A stretch of DNA of 64,000 bases from Amycolatopsis suaedae (GCF_004214935.1 NZ_SFCC01000002.1:434001-498000); one strand, 5' to 3'. Positions 1 to 9,194 are shown, counted from the first letter of the stretch. Notes: generated by a model not told the origin, from the sequence alone. A program made the numbers and translations.

Positions 1-897
1 ATCGACATCGTGATCGTCGCGGTCGGCCTGTTCGCCGTCGGCGAGTCGCTGTGGGTGGCCGCGCACCTGCGCGGCCGGCCGGCGGAGGCCATTCCGGTCG
101 GCAGGCCGTGGCTGTCCAAAGCGGACATCCGGCGGACGTGGAAGCCGTGGCTGCGCGGTCCGTTCATCGGCTTCCCGATGGGTGCGATCCCGGCGGGTGG
201 CGCGGAGATCCCGACGTTCCTGTCCTACGTCACCGAGAAGCGGCTGTCCAAGAACCACGACGAGTTCGGCAAGGGCGCCATCGAGGGTGTCGCCGGGCCG
301 GAGTCGACGTCGAGCGCGTCAGCAGCCGGAACGCTGGTGTCGATGCTGACGCTCGGCCTGCCGACGACCGCCGTCGCCGCGGTGATGCTGGCGGCGTTCC
401 AGCAGTACGGCATCCAGCCGGGACCGCTGCTGTTCGAGCGGGAGTCCGAGCTGGTGTGGGCGCTGATCGCCAGCCTGTTCGTCGGTCTGGTGCTGTTGCT
501 GGTGGTCAACCTGCCGCTGGCGCCGGTGTGGGCCAAGCTGCTGCGGATTCCGCGGCCGTACCTGTACGCGGGCATCCTGTTCTTCGCCAGCGTCGGTGCC
601 TACGCCGTCGGTGGCGAGGTGGTGGACCTGCTGCTGTTGTTCGTGATCGGCCTGATCGGGTTCGCCATGCGCCGGTACGGCCTTCCGGTGCTGCCGGCGA
701 TCATCGGCGTGATCCTGGGGCCGAGTGCCGAGCAACAGCTGCGCCGCGCGTTGCAGCTGTCCGACGGCGACCCGGCAGGCCTGGTGAACTCGCCGATGGC
801 GATCGTGATCTACGTGATCATCGCGGTGCTGCTGGCGTGGCCGTTGCTGCGCAAGCTGCGTAAGCCACGGGACCGTCAGCCGGTGGGCACCAGGTAG
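1..897 (+). CDS. Tripartite tricarboxylate transporter permease TctA, C-terminal part (5' truncated by window)
   Basis: The reading frame is open from the first base, so this is the 3' part of a larger gene; full TctA proteins are about 500 residues and about 298 are present. The segment is strongly hydrophobic with repeated membrane spans and carries the Gly/Pro-rich TctA signatures [15 protein letters not shown] and [11 protein letters not shown]. TctA is the large 12-TM subunit of TTT-family secondary transporters, which import carboxylates such as citrate or tripropionates with a periplasmic binding protein (TctC) and a small permease (TctB). The partner genes would lie upstream, outside the window, so the substrate cannot be named. 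Its 3' end overlaps the convergent next gene by 22 bp. Confidence 0.92.
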   Translation: MDIVIVAVGLFAVGESLWVAAHLRGRPAEAIPVGRPWLSKADIRRTWKPWLRGPFIGFPMGAIPAGGAEIPTFLSYVTEKRLSKNHDEFGKGAIEGVAGPESTSSASAAGTLVSMLTLGLPTTAVAAVMLAAFQQYGIQPGPLLFERESELVWALIASLFVGLVLLLVVNLPLAPVWAKLLRIPRPYLYAGILFFASVGAYAVGGEVVDLLLLFVIGLIGFAMRRYGLPVLPAIIGVILGPSAEQQLRRALQLSDGDPAGLVNSPMAIVIYVIIAVLLAWPLLRKLRKPRDRQPVGTR

Positions 898-2324
898 AGC
901 CGGTCGTCGGCGAGCATCGGAGCGGAGATGGGCCACGATGCCAGGGCGTTCGACGGTGGTGTGCCGCCGAGTTGCCGCACCAGCTGGAAGTCGAGGTGGC
1001 GCGGCCGGACGCCCTGGTCGAAGAAGGCGAAGTTGACGTTGAGCACCCCGCGGGCGATCCGGGAGGCGCCGGCCTGGCGTTCGGCCAGTGCCTCCCGGAA
1101 CAACCCGCGATCGGAGAAGACGTCGGTCACCGGGCAGTCGCAGGCGTACGCGAGCGCGCCGATCTCGCCGTGGCTGCCGACCGGCCGTCCGCCGGTCAAC
1201 TGCCGGACCTGCTCGCCGATGTCCAGGTACTGGGCGCTGCTGGTGTAGTTCGTGGTGATCGGCGCGTACCGCCTCGGCAGTTCCGGAACGGCGTAGCTGA
1301 CGGCGCTCGCGGCGACCAGACCGACGCAGGCGAGCTGGAACGGTCCGGGAAGGCGCGCCGCGAGTGCACAGCAGAACACGGTGGCCGCGACGATGGTCGG
1401 ACCGTAGTACCAGTGGTACGGCGGCACGGTCAGCCCGACGTACACCACGAAGTAGGCGATCCCGCCAGCCGCGAGTGCCGCGAACGGCAGCGGGGCGCGG
1501 TCGCGCCGGAGTATCCACAATGGACACAACAGGACGGCGAGTGCGACCGGAGCCAGCGAGAGGGCGGTCGCGGCGGGGAACGCCTCCCAGTACATCAGCA
1601 GGCCGTTGCCGAACGTCCATTCGTTCCACGCCCGTTTGGCGCCCTGCAATGTCTTGATGACCAGCGTGTCCGGGACCAGGCCGCCCAGCGTCACCCAGCT
1701 GAACAGGAACCAGGGCCCGGTGACCAGCGCCGCGCCGAGCACGCTGCGCCCGGCATCGGCCCAGAACCGTTTGCGGGCAACGAAGATCACCGCGACGAAC
1801 ACCAGCAGGTCCAGCCGTACCAGCGCCACCGCCCCCGCGACGCAGCCGAACGCCAATGGCCGGCGTTCGCCAGCTAGTACGAGCAGCCAGGCCAGACCGG
1901 TCGCGCCGAGCGCGACCTCCAGGCCGATCGACGAGATCAGCAGCGGATTGACCAGCAACGCGGCGACCGTCAGCCCGGCGAACCAGCCGGGCAGCCCGGT
2001 CCGGTCACCGATCCGGCGCAGCGCCAGGTACATGCCGACCTGGCACAGCACGAACAGGATTCCGGCCGCGACGACGGCGTCGCGGACGAGGAACGTCAGC
2101 GCGCCGAGGGCGAGGACGTTCAGTGGCGACGTGGCCGTGTTGGACACCGAGTCGGCGACGAGTCCCCAGTGGCCGTGCAGCGCGAGGTTTCGCGCGTACG
2201 ACAAGGTGATGTAGGTGTCGTCGACGAGGTGACCGCTGGCGAACACGAACACGGCGGCCGACATGACCGCCACGATCGCCGGGCCGGTCGCGACCCGTAC
2301 CGGCTTGCGGACAGCGAGCTGCAT
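876..2324 (-). CDS. Polytopic membrane protein resembling GT-C glycosyltransferases
   Basis: A protein of about 482 residues with some ten hydrophobic helices in its first 350 residues and a soluble C-terminal domain ([18 protein letters not shown] and onward). An acidic DDTY motif follows the first membrane helix, in the place where GT-C enzymes (mannosyl- and arabinosyltransferases using polyprenyl-phosphate sugars) carry their acidic pair. That supports a cell-envelope glycosyltransferase, but no specific family is recognised. The ATG at 2324 is preceded by GGGGGT at good spacing; an in-frame ATG at 2348 is possible. The 3' end overlaps tctA on the other strand, and the Gfo/Idh gene lies 59 bp upstream in the same direction. 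Confidence 0.72.
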   Translation of the reverse strand: MQLAVRKPVRVATGPAIVAVMSAAVFVFASGHLVDDTYITLSYARNLALHGHWGLVADSVSNTATSPLNVLALGALTFLVRDAVVAAGILFVLCQVGMYLALRRIGDRTGLPGWFAGLTVAALLVNPLLISSIGLEVALGATGLAWLLVLAGERRPLAFGCVAGAVALVRLDLLVFVAVIFVARKRFWADAGRSVLGAALVTGPWFLFSWVTLGGLVPDTLVIKTLQGAKRAWNEWTFGNGLLMYWEAFPAATALSLAPVALAVLLCPLWILRRDRAPLPFAALAAGGIAYFVVYVGLTVPPYHWYYGPTIVAATVFCCALAARLPGPFQLACVGLVAASAVSYAVPELPRRYAPITTNYTSSAQYLDIGEQVRQLTGGRPVGSHGEIGALAYACDCPVTDVFSDRGLFREALAERQAGASRIARGVLNVNFAFFDQGVRPRHLDFQLVRQLGGTPPSNALASWPISAPMLADDRLYLVPTG

Positions 2325-2382
2325 GCGTAACCCCCAGATGGTTCTCATCTGGTAGTTGCCCGCATGGGGCTCGGCTGTTGCG

Positions 2383-3279
2383 TCAGGCGGTGAGGCGCTG
2401 TGCTTTGTCGATGATCCGCTGCAGGTGCAGCCCGCGGCGGACGTCGCAGGTGTGCTCGCGCACGCCGCTGTCGATCATCGCGGCGAAGTCGTCCAGCAGG
2501 GCCGTATAGCACTCGTTGGACGTGCCCGGCCGCTTGCCGAGGACGCGGTAACCGTTCTGGCCGTACACCGCGACCTCGAACACGGTCGGGATGATCGGCA
2601 GCTTCATCGACAGTGTCGCGGTGCTGGTGACGCCCCCGGCGTGCTGGAACGTCAGGTGCCACAGGTCGTTGTCCGCCCGGTGTGCCGACAGCACGTCGGT
2701 GATCTCGCCGAGGGCGGCGTCGAGCAGGTCGAACGCGTGCGGGCCGACGTCGACCAGCGCGCCCGACTCGTGCCGCCAGGCCGAGCCGCCGTAGGCCTCG
2801 CCGAGCAGCGCGCCGGACAGCCAGCGGCCGGCGCCGCCGACCCAGCCACCGGTCTCCGCGACGCCGTCCAGCCACTCCTGGGTCTCTGGCGCGTAGCGCA
2901 GGGTCAGCATCACCAGCGCGGCGACGCCCGCGTCGCCGATGGCGGCGGCGAGCCGTTCGGCGGTCGCGAGGTCGCCGGCGATGGGCTTCTCCAGGATGAG
3001 GTGCTTGCCCGCCTCGGCGGCGGTGATCGCCAGGCCGGCCTGTACCGCGGGCGGTACGGCGAACGCGACGGCGTCCACCTGGTCGAGCAGCTCGTCGAAG
3101 CTGCCCGAGACCGAGGCGCCGCGGGCTTCCGCGAGCTCGGTGGCGGCTTCGGTGCGTCGCGCCCACACGGTCGTCAACTTCGTGGCGGGATGCTCGAACA
3201 GCCCCGGGGCGTGCACGATGCGTGCCCACGGTCCGGCGCCGACCAGTCCCACTCGCAACTGCGCATCCACGCCCGTCAC
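2383..3279 (-). CDS. Gfo/Idh/MocA-family NAD(P)-dependent oxidoreductase
   Basis: 298 residues. The N-terminal Rossmann fold starts with RVGLVGAGPWARIVHAPGL (GxGxxA/G nucleotide loop) and contains the family EKP motif (HLILEKPIAGD), whose Lys is usually catalytic. The C-terminal alpha/beta domain has the ESGALVDVGPHAFDLLDAAL segment (GG/DxGxHxxD type) typical of substrate binding. Members oxidise or reduce sugars, inositols or biliverdin-like substrates; the substrate is not deducible here. It may share a transcript with the downstream membrane protein, in which case a nucleotide-sugar or sugar role would fit. The GTG at 3279 is taken as start; a GTG nine bases further in is an alternative. 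The cobalamin riboswitch upstream lies on the opposite strand and should not control this gene. Confidence 0.87.
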   Translation of the reverse strand: MTGVDAQLRVGLVGAGPWARIVHAPGLFEHPATKLTTVWARRTEAATELAEARGASVSGSFDELLDQVDAVAFAVPPAVQAGLAITAAEAGKHLILEKPIAGDLATAERLAAAIGDAGVAALVMLTLRYAPETQEWLDGVAETGGWVGGAGRWLSGALLGEAYGGSAWRHESGALVDVGPHAFDLLDAALGEITDVLSAHRADNDLWHLTFQHAGGVTSTATLSMKLPIIPTVFEVAVYGQNGYRVLGKRPGTSNECYTALLDDFAAMIDSGVREHTCDVRRGLHLQRIIDKAQRLTA

Positions 3280-3339
3280 CCTAGTGACCCTGGTCGCAGT
3301 GGGCTCACTTGCGCCAAACGCTCTCTACCGGCAGTGCTG

Positions 3340-3495
3340 CCGCCTGGGTTAACGTCGGTTGGCTCTACAACCGAACACTCACCTCACCCGCGGGGGAAGC
3401 CGGTGCGAATCCGGCGCTGACCCGCAACCGTGACCAGCTCGCCTGGAAGTCGGAATGCCCGCCGTGAGGTCGTCGACCCCCCACTGTCGAGGTAT
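3340..3495 (+). promoter_or_regulatory. Cobalamin (AdoCbl) riboswitch
   Basis: The B12-box core is plain: GGGGGAAGCCGGTGCGAATC from about 3392, then the GCTGACCCGCAACCGTGA block ending near 3433 and the AGTCGGAATGCC block at about 3448-3459. The boundaries are approximate. It sits 60-200 bp upstream of the capture protein and ECF operon on the same strand. By analogy with known B12 riboswitches it should shut the operon down when adenosylcobalamin is plentiful. GGAAAGG just before the ATG at 3558 is the likely Shine-Dalgarno sequence that could be occluded. Confidence 0.93.
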
Positions 3496-3557
3496 GCGGA
3501 CCGGGGTCACCCGGCCGCGGCCGGGGCCGGTCCGTGTGCCCCGGAAAGGCACCGGAG

Positions 3558-4859
3558 ATGTCCAGACTGACCGGCCTGCTGGCCGCCGCGGGTCTGTTGT
3601 TGCTGGTAGGCGCGGTTCCCGCGGCTGCCGACACCCCCAACCGTCACCAGGCCGCCGGCGTCGCGGCCGGCAAATGGCTGGTCACCAAGCTCGTCGACGA
3701 CCGCTACCCGGGCTTTGCCGGGCCGGACTGGGGACTCACGATTGATGCCCTCATGGCCTTGAAGGCGACGAGGGCCGACGACGCCGCTGCCGCCGCCATC
3801 GCTGACGCCATCCACGCCGACGGCGCCGGCTACTACACCTACAAGTCTGGGGATCTGCAGGCGTGGACCGCCGGCGCCACCGCGAAGACACTCGTCGCGG
3901 CGGTGACGGCCGGACGCGACCACACCACGTTCACCGGTCGTGACATGCGCCAGGCGACCCTCGACCTGGTCGCGAAGGACGGTCCGTATGTCGGTCAGGT
4001 CCAGAGCAAGAACAAGAACGGCAAGCCCGGCCCGACCACCGACGCGAACACCTTCGACCAGGCACTTGCCGTCATCGGCCTGGCGCGTACCGGCGGAGTA
4101 CCGAAGCCGGTGGTCGACTACCTGGTCAAGCAGCAGTGCCCGGCAGGTGGCTTCCGGCTCGGCGGCTTCGACGAGGGTAAGGAGTCCTGCATCAGCGACA
4201 CGGCCATCGACAACGACGCCACCGCAATGGCGGTGCTCGCGCTGCAAGAGGCAGGCGCGACCGAAGCCGCCGAGAAGGGCGTGCGGAACCTGCTGGATCA
4301 GCAAGCGGCCGACGGCTCGCTCAAGGGCAAGGCGCCCGAGGTCCCGAACACCAACTCGACCGGGCTGGCCGGTCTCGCCCTCACACTGGCGGGCAAGACT
4401 GCCGAGGGTGACCGGGCCGCGGACTGGGTTCTCGGCAACCAGCTGGTCGCCGCCAATGCCGGGCCTCTGAGCGGTGAGCTGGGCGCCATCGGCTGGAACC
4501 AGGAAGGCATCGAGAACGGCAAGGCCGGTGCCGAGAACGGAAAGCTGACCATTGGCGTGGACCAGTTCATCCGGGCCGGTTCTCAGGCCGTGCTCGCCCT
4601 GGCGAAGGTTCCGCTGGGCAAGGAAGGCTCGCTCCCGCCGTCCGGGGAGCCGGAAACGACGCCGCCCACCACCACGACGACCGTCACCTCAACCGTGCCT
4701 CCGGTGGCGGCCGCGGGCGCGGGCGGCCAGGGCAGCGCGCCGAACGGCCCGCTCGCCAACACCGGCGTCCCGACCCTGCCGGCCGTGCTCGTCGGCACCG
4801 GCCTGATCGGCGCCGGGATCGCCCTGACCTACCTGGCCCGCCGGAGGGAAACGTCATGA
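3558..4859 (+). CDS. Secreted alpha/alpha-barrel (prenyltransferase/squalene-oxidase-repeat) protein with LAxTG sorting signal; putative transcobalamin-like B12 capture protein
   Basis: 433 residues. A Sec signal peptide (about 1-24, ending AVPAAA) is followed by about 340 residues of repeated helical hairpins of the terpene cyclase/prenyltransferase-repeat type, for example QQCPAGGFRLGG and DNDATAMAVLALQEAGA. This fold is also the alpha domain of animal intrinsic factor and transcobalamin. A Pro/Thr-rich stalk (about 365-395) leads to LANTG at about 399-403, a hydrophobic helix and a RRR tail: an LAxTG class E sortase signal. The start at ATG 3558 is chosen because GGAAAGG precedes it and the signal peptide begins there. 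It is the first gene after the cobalamin riboswitch and overlaps the DUF4430-like gene by 4 bp. B12 binding is inferred from riboswitch, fold and neighbours, not shown. Confidence 0.85.
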   Translation: MSRLTGLLAAAGLLLLVGAVPAAADTPNRHQAAGVAAGKWLVTKLVDDRYPGFAGPDWGLTIDALMALKATRADDAAAAAIADAIHADGAGYYTYKSGDLQAWTAGATAKTLVAAVTAGRDHTTFTGRDMRQATLDLVAKDGPYVGQVQSKNKNGKPGPTTDANTFDQALAVIGLARTGGVPKPVVDYLVKQQCPAGGFRLGGFDEGKESCISDTAIDNDATAMAVLALQEAGATEAAEKGVRNLLDQQAADGSLKGKAPEVPNTNSTGLAGLALTLAGKTAEGDRAADWVLGNQLVAANAGPLSGELGAIGWNQEGIENGKAGAENGKLTIGVDQFIRAGSQAVLALAKVPLGKEGSLPPSGEPETTPPTTTTTVTSTVPPVAAAGAGGQGSAPNGPLANTGVPTLPAVLVGTGLIGAGIALTYLARRRETS

Positions 4860-5710
4860 GAGCCGCCCGACTGCTCGCCGCCACCGCACTGGTGCTGGCG
4901 AGCACGGCCGGGACAGCGTCGGCCGTCGACCACAGCAAGGGCTCACCCGGATACTGCCCCGACGCCAACGGCGTGACCGTGGTGATCGACTTCCAGGACC
5001 TCGGCGGGGACGTGCTGATCCGCTGCGCACCTGGCCCGCAGGGCAGCGGGCTGGCCGCGCTGCAGAACTCCGGTATCCAGGTCGCCGGTGTCGACCGCTG
5101 GGGCCTGGCGTTCATCTGCCGCATCGAGGGCAAGCCGGGACCGGACACCGAGGCGTGCATCGACACGCCCCCGCCGAGCGCCTACTGGTCCTACTGGCAC
5201 GCCCCCAACGGCGGCAACTGGACCTACAGCTCGCTCGGCGTGATGAACCGCAAGCCGCCGACCGGCAGCTTCGAGGGCTGGTCGTTCTCCAGGAACCGCG
5301 CTGCCGGCTCCAACCCGACGCCGCGGGTGGCACCGGTACGGCCGGGCCAGCCGGTCGGACCCGCGCCCTCGCCGGGCGAGCAGAACGGCGCCATCCCCGG
5401 CCGCGACGGGGTTCCGAAGGCGGCGCCGCCACCCGCGGCCCCGAAGACCACGGCGCCGAGCACCCCGGCGTCGACGACCACCACACCACCGGCGTCGTCG
5501 ACGACCAGCACGCCACCGCCACCGCCCCCGCCCGCCGAGCCGCTGGTCGGCGGGGTCGCCCCGGGCGGTGTCGCGTGGACCGGCGGGCAGGACGCGCAGC
5601 CGGTCGGCGAGTCCGGCTTCCCGTGGGGTGCGGTGCTCGGCGGGGCGGCGGTGCTGGTCATCGGCGGCGCGGCAGGGTTCACGGCGTGGCGTCGCAGGCG
5701 TGCTGGCTAG
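4856..5710 (+). CDS. Secreted DUF4430-like (transcobalamin C-terminal-domain-like) protein with Pro-rich stalk and C-terminal membrane anchor
   Basis: 284 residues: signal peptide (1-23, GTASA), a compact domain of about 130 residues, a Pro/Thr-rich linker (about 150-225) and a C-terminal hydrophobic helix ending WRRRRAG. The domain shows GVTVVIDFQ, a central GLAALQNSGIQVAGV element, AYWSYWHAPNGG and GSFEGWSFS. The order of a beta strand, the buried GI-V element, a YWxYW segment and a terminal GDxxEW-like strand matches DUF4430, the C-terminal domain of transcobalamin and intrinsic factor. With the barrel protein encoded by the preceding gene it could form a split two-domain cobalamin clamp at the cell surface. 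No clear LPxTG or LAxTG is visible, so membrane anchoring by the C-terminal helix is assumed. Four cysteines lie in the domain. Confidence 0.72.
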   Translation: MRAARLLAATALVLASTAGTASAVDHSKGSPGYCPDANGVTVVIDFQDLGGDVLIRCAPGPQGSGLAALQNSGIQVAGVDRWGLAFICRIEGKPGPDTEACIDTPPPSAYWSYWHAPNGGNWTYSSLGVMNRKPPTGSFEGWSFSRNRAAGSNPTPRVAPVRPGQPVGPAPSPGEQNGAIPGRDGVPKAAPPPAAPKTTAPSTPASTTTTPPASSTTSTPPPPPPPAEPLVGGVAPGGVAWTGGQDAQPVGESGFPWGAVLGGAAVLVIGGAAGFTAWRRRRAG

Positions 5711-6779
5711 GACACTGCACCCGGCGGCCTGGTGGGTGTGGGCGCTCGGCCTGGCCGTCGCGGCCAGCCGCACCACCAACCCGTTCCTGCTGGGCCTGAT
5801 CATCGCCGTCGCGGCCTACGTCGTGACCAGCCGTCGCGGCGACGCGCCGTGGGCGCTGGCGTTCCGGCTGTACGTCTGGCTCGGCGTGTTCATCGTGGTC
5901 ATGCGGGTGCTGTTCCGGATCCTCGTCGGCGGCCTCGACGGCGGGCACGTCCTGTTCGAGCTGCCGGAGATCCCGCTGCCCGACATCGCGGCCGGCATCA
6001 CCCTGCTCGGCCCGACGAGCGCGGAGGAACTGCTCGGCGGGTTCTACGACGGGCTGCGGCTGGCGACCATGGTGATCTGCATCGGCGCGGCTAACGCACT
6101 GGCCAACCCGAAGCGGATGCTGAAGGCCGTCCCCGGCGCGCTGTACGAGGTCGGCACCGCGGTGACCGTCGCGTTGTCCGTCGCGCCGCAGCTGGTGGAG
6201 AGCGTGCAGCGGGTGCGAAAGGCCCGCCGGCTGCGGGCAGGGAGGAGAAAGGGCATGCGTGCGCTGCGCGGCATCGTCATCCCCGTGCTGTCCGACGCCA
6301 TGGACCGTTCGCTGTTGCTGGCCGCCGCCATGGACTCCCGCGGCTACGGCAGGCGCAACTACCTGCCGCTACGGCTGCGGGTGCTGATCGGGGTGTGTGT
6401 GCTGGCCGGGCTGGTCGGCGTGTGTGTCGGGGTGTACGGCGTGCTGGACGGCACGTCGACGGTGCTGGGGGTGCCGATGCTGCTGGCCGGAATGGCCGTC
6501 GCCGGGATCGGGTTCGTGCTGGGCGGACGTCGCGTGCGGCGCAGTGTGTACCGGCCCGACCCGTGGCGCTGGCCGGAGACGGCGGTGGTCTGCTCGGGCG
6601 CCGGCGCGGCGGCCCTGCTGATGCTGACCAGCGGCATCGACCCGGGCAACCTCTATCCGTCGCTCAGCCCGCTGGGCTGGCCGGAGCTGTCGCCGGTACA
6701 CGGCGCGTCGCTGCTGGTGGGGCTCCTCCCGGCGTGGCTGGCGCCACGTCCGCTACCGGTTACGGAGGCCGTCGCGTGA
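5700..6779 (+). CDS. ECF transporter transmembrane (T) component, CbiQ family
   Basis: 359 residues with several membrane helices. The cytosolic coupling-helix region holds the T-component Ala-Arg-Gly signatures, including a basic VRKARRLRAGRR stretch and AAAMDSRGYGRR. These helices dock in the grooves of the two ATPase domains and transmit movement to the S component. GTG 5700 overlaps the end of the preceding gene by 11 bp and gives the expected N-terminus; a longer reading frame upstream is only overlap. The C-terminal 110 residues add further hydrophobic helices, so it is longer than a minimal EcfT (about 260). Within the riboswitch-controlled operon it should serve B12 import. Confidence 0.9.
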   Translation: MLARTLHPAAWWVWALGLAVAASRTTNPFLLGLIIAVAAYVVTSRRGDAPWALAFRLYVWLGVFIVVMRVLFRILVGGLDGGHVLFELPEIPLPDIAAGITLLGPTSAEELLGGFYDGLRLATMVICIGAANALANPKRMLKAVPGALYEVGTAVTVALSVAPQLVESVQRVRKARRLRAGRRKGMRALRGIVIPVLSDAMDRSLLLAAAMDSRGYGRRNYLPLRLRVLIGVCVLAGLVGVCVGVYGVLDGTSTVLGVPMLLAGMAVAGIGFVLGGRRVRRSVYRPDPWRWPETAVVCSGAGAAALLMLTSGIDPGNLYPSLSPLGWPELSPVHGASLLVGLLPAWLAPRPLPVTEAVA

Positions 6780-8374
6780 TCGAGTTCGACCGGGTCACCA
6801 TCAGCTACTACGGTGCCACCAGACCGGTTCTGTCCACTGTGGACCTGATGGTGGACGAGGGTGAGCTGTGCCTGGTGGCAGGCCGTACCGGTGTCGGCAA
6901 GTCGACATTTCTCGGCGCCATCAACGGCCTGGTGCCGCACTTCACCGGCGGGCACCTCCGGGGCAGCGTCCGGGTGGCCGGGCAGTCGACCGCGGACCAG
7001 CCGCCGAGGGAGTTCGCCGAGCTGGTCGGCGTCGTCGGGCAGGATCCGCTGGCCGGGTTCGTCACCGACACCGTCGAGGAGGAACTCGCCTACGGCATGG
7101 AGCAGCTGGCCGTGCCGCCGGACGTCATGCGCAAGCGGGTCGAGGAGACGCTCGACCTGCTCGGCATCGCCGAGCTGCGACGCCGTCCGTTGCGCACCCT
7201 GTCCGGCGGGCAGCAGCAGCGGGTGGCGATCGGGTCGGTGCTCACCGCGCATCCGCGGGTGCTGGTGCTGGACGAGCCGACGTCGGCACTCGACCCGACG
7301 GCCGCCGAGGACGTCCTGGCCGCCATCACCCGGCTCGTGCACGACCTGGGCACCACGGTCGTCGTCGCCGAACACCGCATGGAACGGGTCGCGCAGTACG
7401 CCGACCGGCTGCTGTACCTGCCCGGCGACGGCAGCGTCCGGTCCGGGCCGCCCGCCGAGGTGCTGGCCACGGCCGACGTCGCACCGCCGCTGGTCGAGCT
7501 GGGCAGGCTGGCCGGCTGGTCACCGCTGCCGCTGTCGGTACGCGACGCCCGCAGGCTGGCGGCGCCGCTGCGGGACCGGCTCGCCGACCGCGTGCCCGCC
7601 GCCCCGGCCGCGGGGGAACGGCGGACCGCTCTGGAGGGCAAGGGCGTCGTCGTCCGGTACGGCGAGCTGGTCGCGGTTCGCGGCGTGGACCTCACGCTGG
7701 GCCGTGGCGAGGTCGTCGCGTTGATGGGCCGCAACGGGTCGGGCAAGTCGTCGCTGCTGTGGGCGTTGCAGGGCAGCGGGCGCCGGGACGGCGGCAGCGT
7801 CGACGTCGGCGGCGAGGATCCGGGCAAACTGCCGGAGCGGGCACGCGCGCTGGTCGGCCTGGTCCCGCAGACCCCCGGTGACCTGCTGTACCTGGAGACG
7901 GTCGCCGCCGAGTGCGGGCAGGCCGACGTCGAGTCCGGCGCCGAGCCCGGCACCTGCCGCAAGCTGCTGGACCGGCTGGCGCCGGGAATCGCGGACGACG
8001 GCCACCCGCGCGACCTGTCCGAGGGACAGCGGCTCGCGCTGGTGCTGGCCGTCCAGCTCACCGCGGCACCGCCGGTGCTGCTGCTCGACGAGCCCACCCG
8101 GGGCCTGGACTATCACGCCAAACGGCACCTGACGACGATCCTGGCCGAGCTGGCCGCAGAGGGGCACGCCGTCGTGCTGGCGACGCACGACGTCGAGTTC
8201 GTCGCCCGCACCGTCGGACGCGTGGTCGTCATGGCCGAGGGCGAAGTGGTCGCGGACGGGCCGACCGCGCAGGTCGTCGTGTCCTCACCGGCGTTCGCGC
8301 CGCAGGTGGCGAAGGTCCTGGCGCCGCAGGAGTGGCTCACCGTCGACCAGGTTGCCGAGGCACTGAATGACTGA
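6776..8374 (+). CDS. ECF transporter energy-coupling ATPase, fused A1-A2
   Basis: 532 residues with two complete ABC ATPase domains in one chain. Domain 1 has Walker A GRTGVGKST (36-44), signature LSGGQQQR (about 142) and Walker B VLVLDEPTSALD. Domain 2 has Walker A GRNGSGKSS (about 318-326), the variant signature LSEGQ (about 414) and VLLLDEPTRGLD, followed by a switch His in LATHD. The linker at about 265-285 is Ala/Pro-rich. The GTG start at 6776 shares bases with the TGA of the T component, giving translational coupling. A dedicated A1-A2 fusion beside its own T and S genes is the group I ECF arrangement. Confidence 0.93.
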   Translation: MIEFDRVTISYYGATRPVLSTVDLMVDEGELCLVAGRTGVGKSTFLGAINGLVPHFTGGHLRGSVRVAGQSTADQPPREFAELVGVVGQDPLAGFVTDTVEEELAYGMEQLAVPPDVMRKRVEETLDLLGIAELRRRPLRTLSGGQQQRVAIGSVLTAHPRVLVLDEPTSALDPTAAEDVLAAITRLVHDLGTTVVVAEHRMERVAQYADRLLYLPGDGSVRSGPPAEVLATADVAPPLVELGRLAGWSPLPLSVRDARRLAAPLRDRLADRVPAAPAAGERRTALEGKGVVVRYGELVAVRGVDLTLGRGEVVALMGRNGSGKSSLLWALQGSGRRDGGSVDVGGEDPGKLPERARALVGLVPQTPGDLLYLETVAAECGQADVESGAEPGTCRKLLDRLAPGIADDGHPRDLSEGQRLALVLAVQLTAAPPVLLLDEPTRGLDYHAKRHLTTILAELAAEGHAVVLATHDVEFVARTVGRVVVMAEGEVVADGPTAQVVVSSPAFAPQVAKVLAPQEWLTVDQVAEALND

Positions 8375-9194
8375 CTTCCTGGAGCGGCCCTCGGTCGTCC
8401 GCATCACGCCCCGCACGGCCGCGGTGCTGGCGGTCGCCGTGGTGCTCGGGCTGGCCATGTTCACCTGGCCGCTGTTCGCCGCGCCCGCGCCGGACCCGCA
8501 GGCCCACTCGGTGGACGCGCCGTTCATCTTCCTGGCGACGCTGCCGGTGCTGATCGTCATCGTGCTGGCCGAGATCTCCAGCGGCGGCATCGACTCGAAG
8601 GCGCTGGCCATGCTCGGCGTGCTCGCCGCGGTCAACGCCGGGCTGCGCCCGCTGGGCGCGGGCACCGGCGGGATCGAGACCGTCTTCTTCCTGCTGATCC
8701 TCGCCGGGCGGGTGTTCGGACCGGGCTTCGGTTTCGTGCTCGGCTCGACGTCGCTGTTCGCGTCCGCGCTGCTCACCGCGGGTGTCGGACCGTGGCTGCC
8801 GTTCCAGATGCTGTCGTCGTCGATGCTCGGCCTCGGCGCGGGCCTGCTGCCGCGCCGGGTGCGCGGCAGGGCCGAGATCGCCATGCTGGCGGCGTACGGC
8901 GTGGTCTGCGCCTACGTGTTCGGGCTGCTGATGAACATGTGGTTCTGGCCGTTCCTCGCCGGGACGTCGATGGACCCGAACCTGGCCGGCCTGGCGTTCG
9001 TGCCCGGCGCACCGGTGCTGGAGAACCTGCACAGGTTCCTGGTCTTCTCGGTGCTGACCTCGACGTTCGGCTGGGACACCGGGCGCGCGGTCACCAACGC
9101 CGTGGCGATCGTGCTGATCGGCCCGGCCATCCTGGCGGTGCTGCGCAGGGCGTCCCGGAAGGCCGCCTTCACGGCCCCGGTGACCTTTCAGTAG
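8367..9194 (+). CDS. ECF transporter substrate-binding membrane (S) component, probable cobalamin type
   Basis: 275 residues with about eight hydrophobic segments; the 8-bp overlap with the ATPase gene indicates coupling. The core (IFLATLPVLIVIVLAEISSGG, NAGLRPLGAGTGGIETVFFL, FGFVLGSTSLFASALLTAGVGPWLPFQ shown here only in part) follows the pattern of large S components annotated near B12 riboswitches. In ECF importers the S subunit alone binds the vitamin and topples in the membrane when the T-A module cycles. Assignment to cobalamin rests on the riboswitch, operon membership and the transcobalamin-like surface proteins. Its end overlaps the convergent dehydrogenase gene by 7 bp. Confidence 0.84.
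   Translation: MTDFLERPSVVRITPRTAAVLAVAVVLGLAMFTWPLFAAPAPDPQAHSVDAPFIFLATLPVLIVIVLAEISSGGIDSKALAMLGVLAAVNAGLRPLGAGTGGIETVFFLLILAGRVFGPGFGFVLGSTSLFASALLTAGVGPWLPFQMLSSSMLGLGAGLLPRRVRGRAEIAMLAAYGVVCAYVFGLLMNMWFWPFLAGTSMDPNLAGLAFVPGAPVLENLHRFLVFSVLTSTFGWDTGRAVTNAVAIVLIGPAILAVLRRASRKAAFTAPVTFQ

Noticed and set aside
319..1629. 436-residue minus-strand ORF across the tctA end
   Set aside because: Arg/Gln/Asp-rich composition typical of a shadow frame in GC-rich DNA; covered by tctA and the membrane protein.
5568..5699. Upstream extension of the EcfT ORF
   Set aside because: It lies inside the preceding gene in another frame and has an Arg/Ser-rich shadow composition.
5551..5710. LPxTG/LAxTG sorting signal on the DUF4430-like protein
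   Set aside because: Only VAWTGG precedes the helix, too far from any sortase consensus to claim.
6395..6775. Upstream in-frame extension of the ECF ATPase ORF
   Set aside because: It overlaps the T-component gene, lacks homology and the Walker-A domain begins properly from the GTG at 6776.
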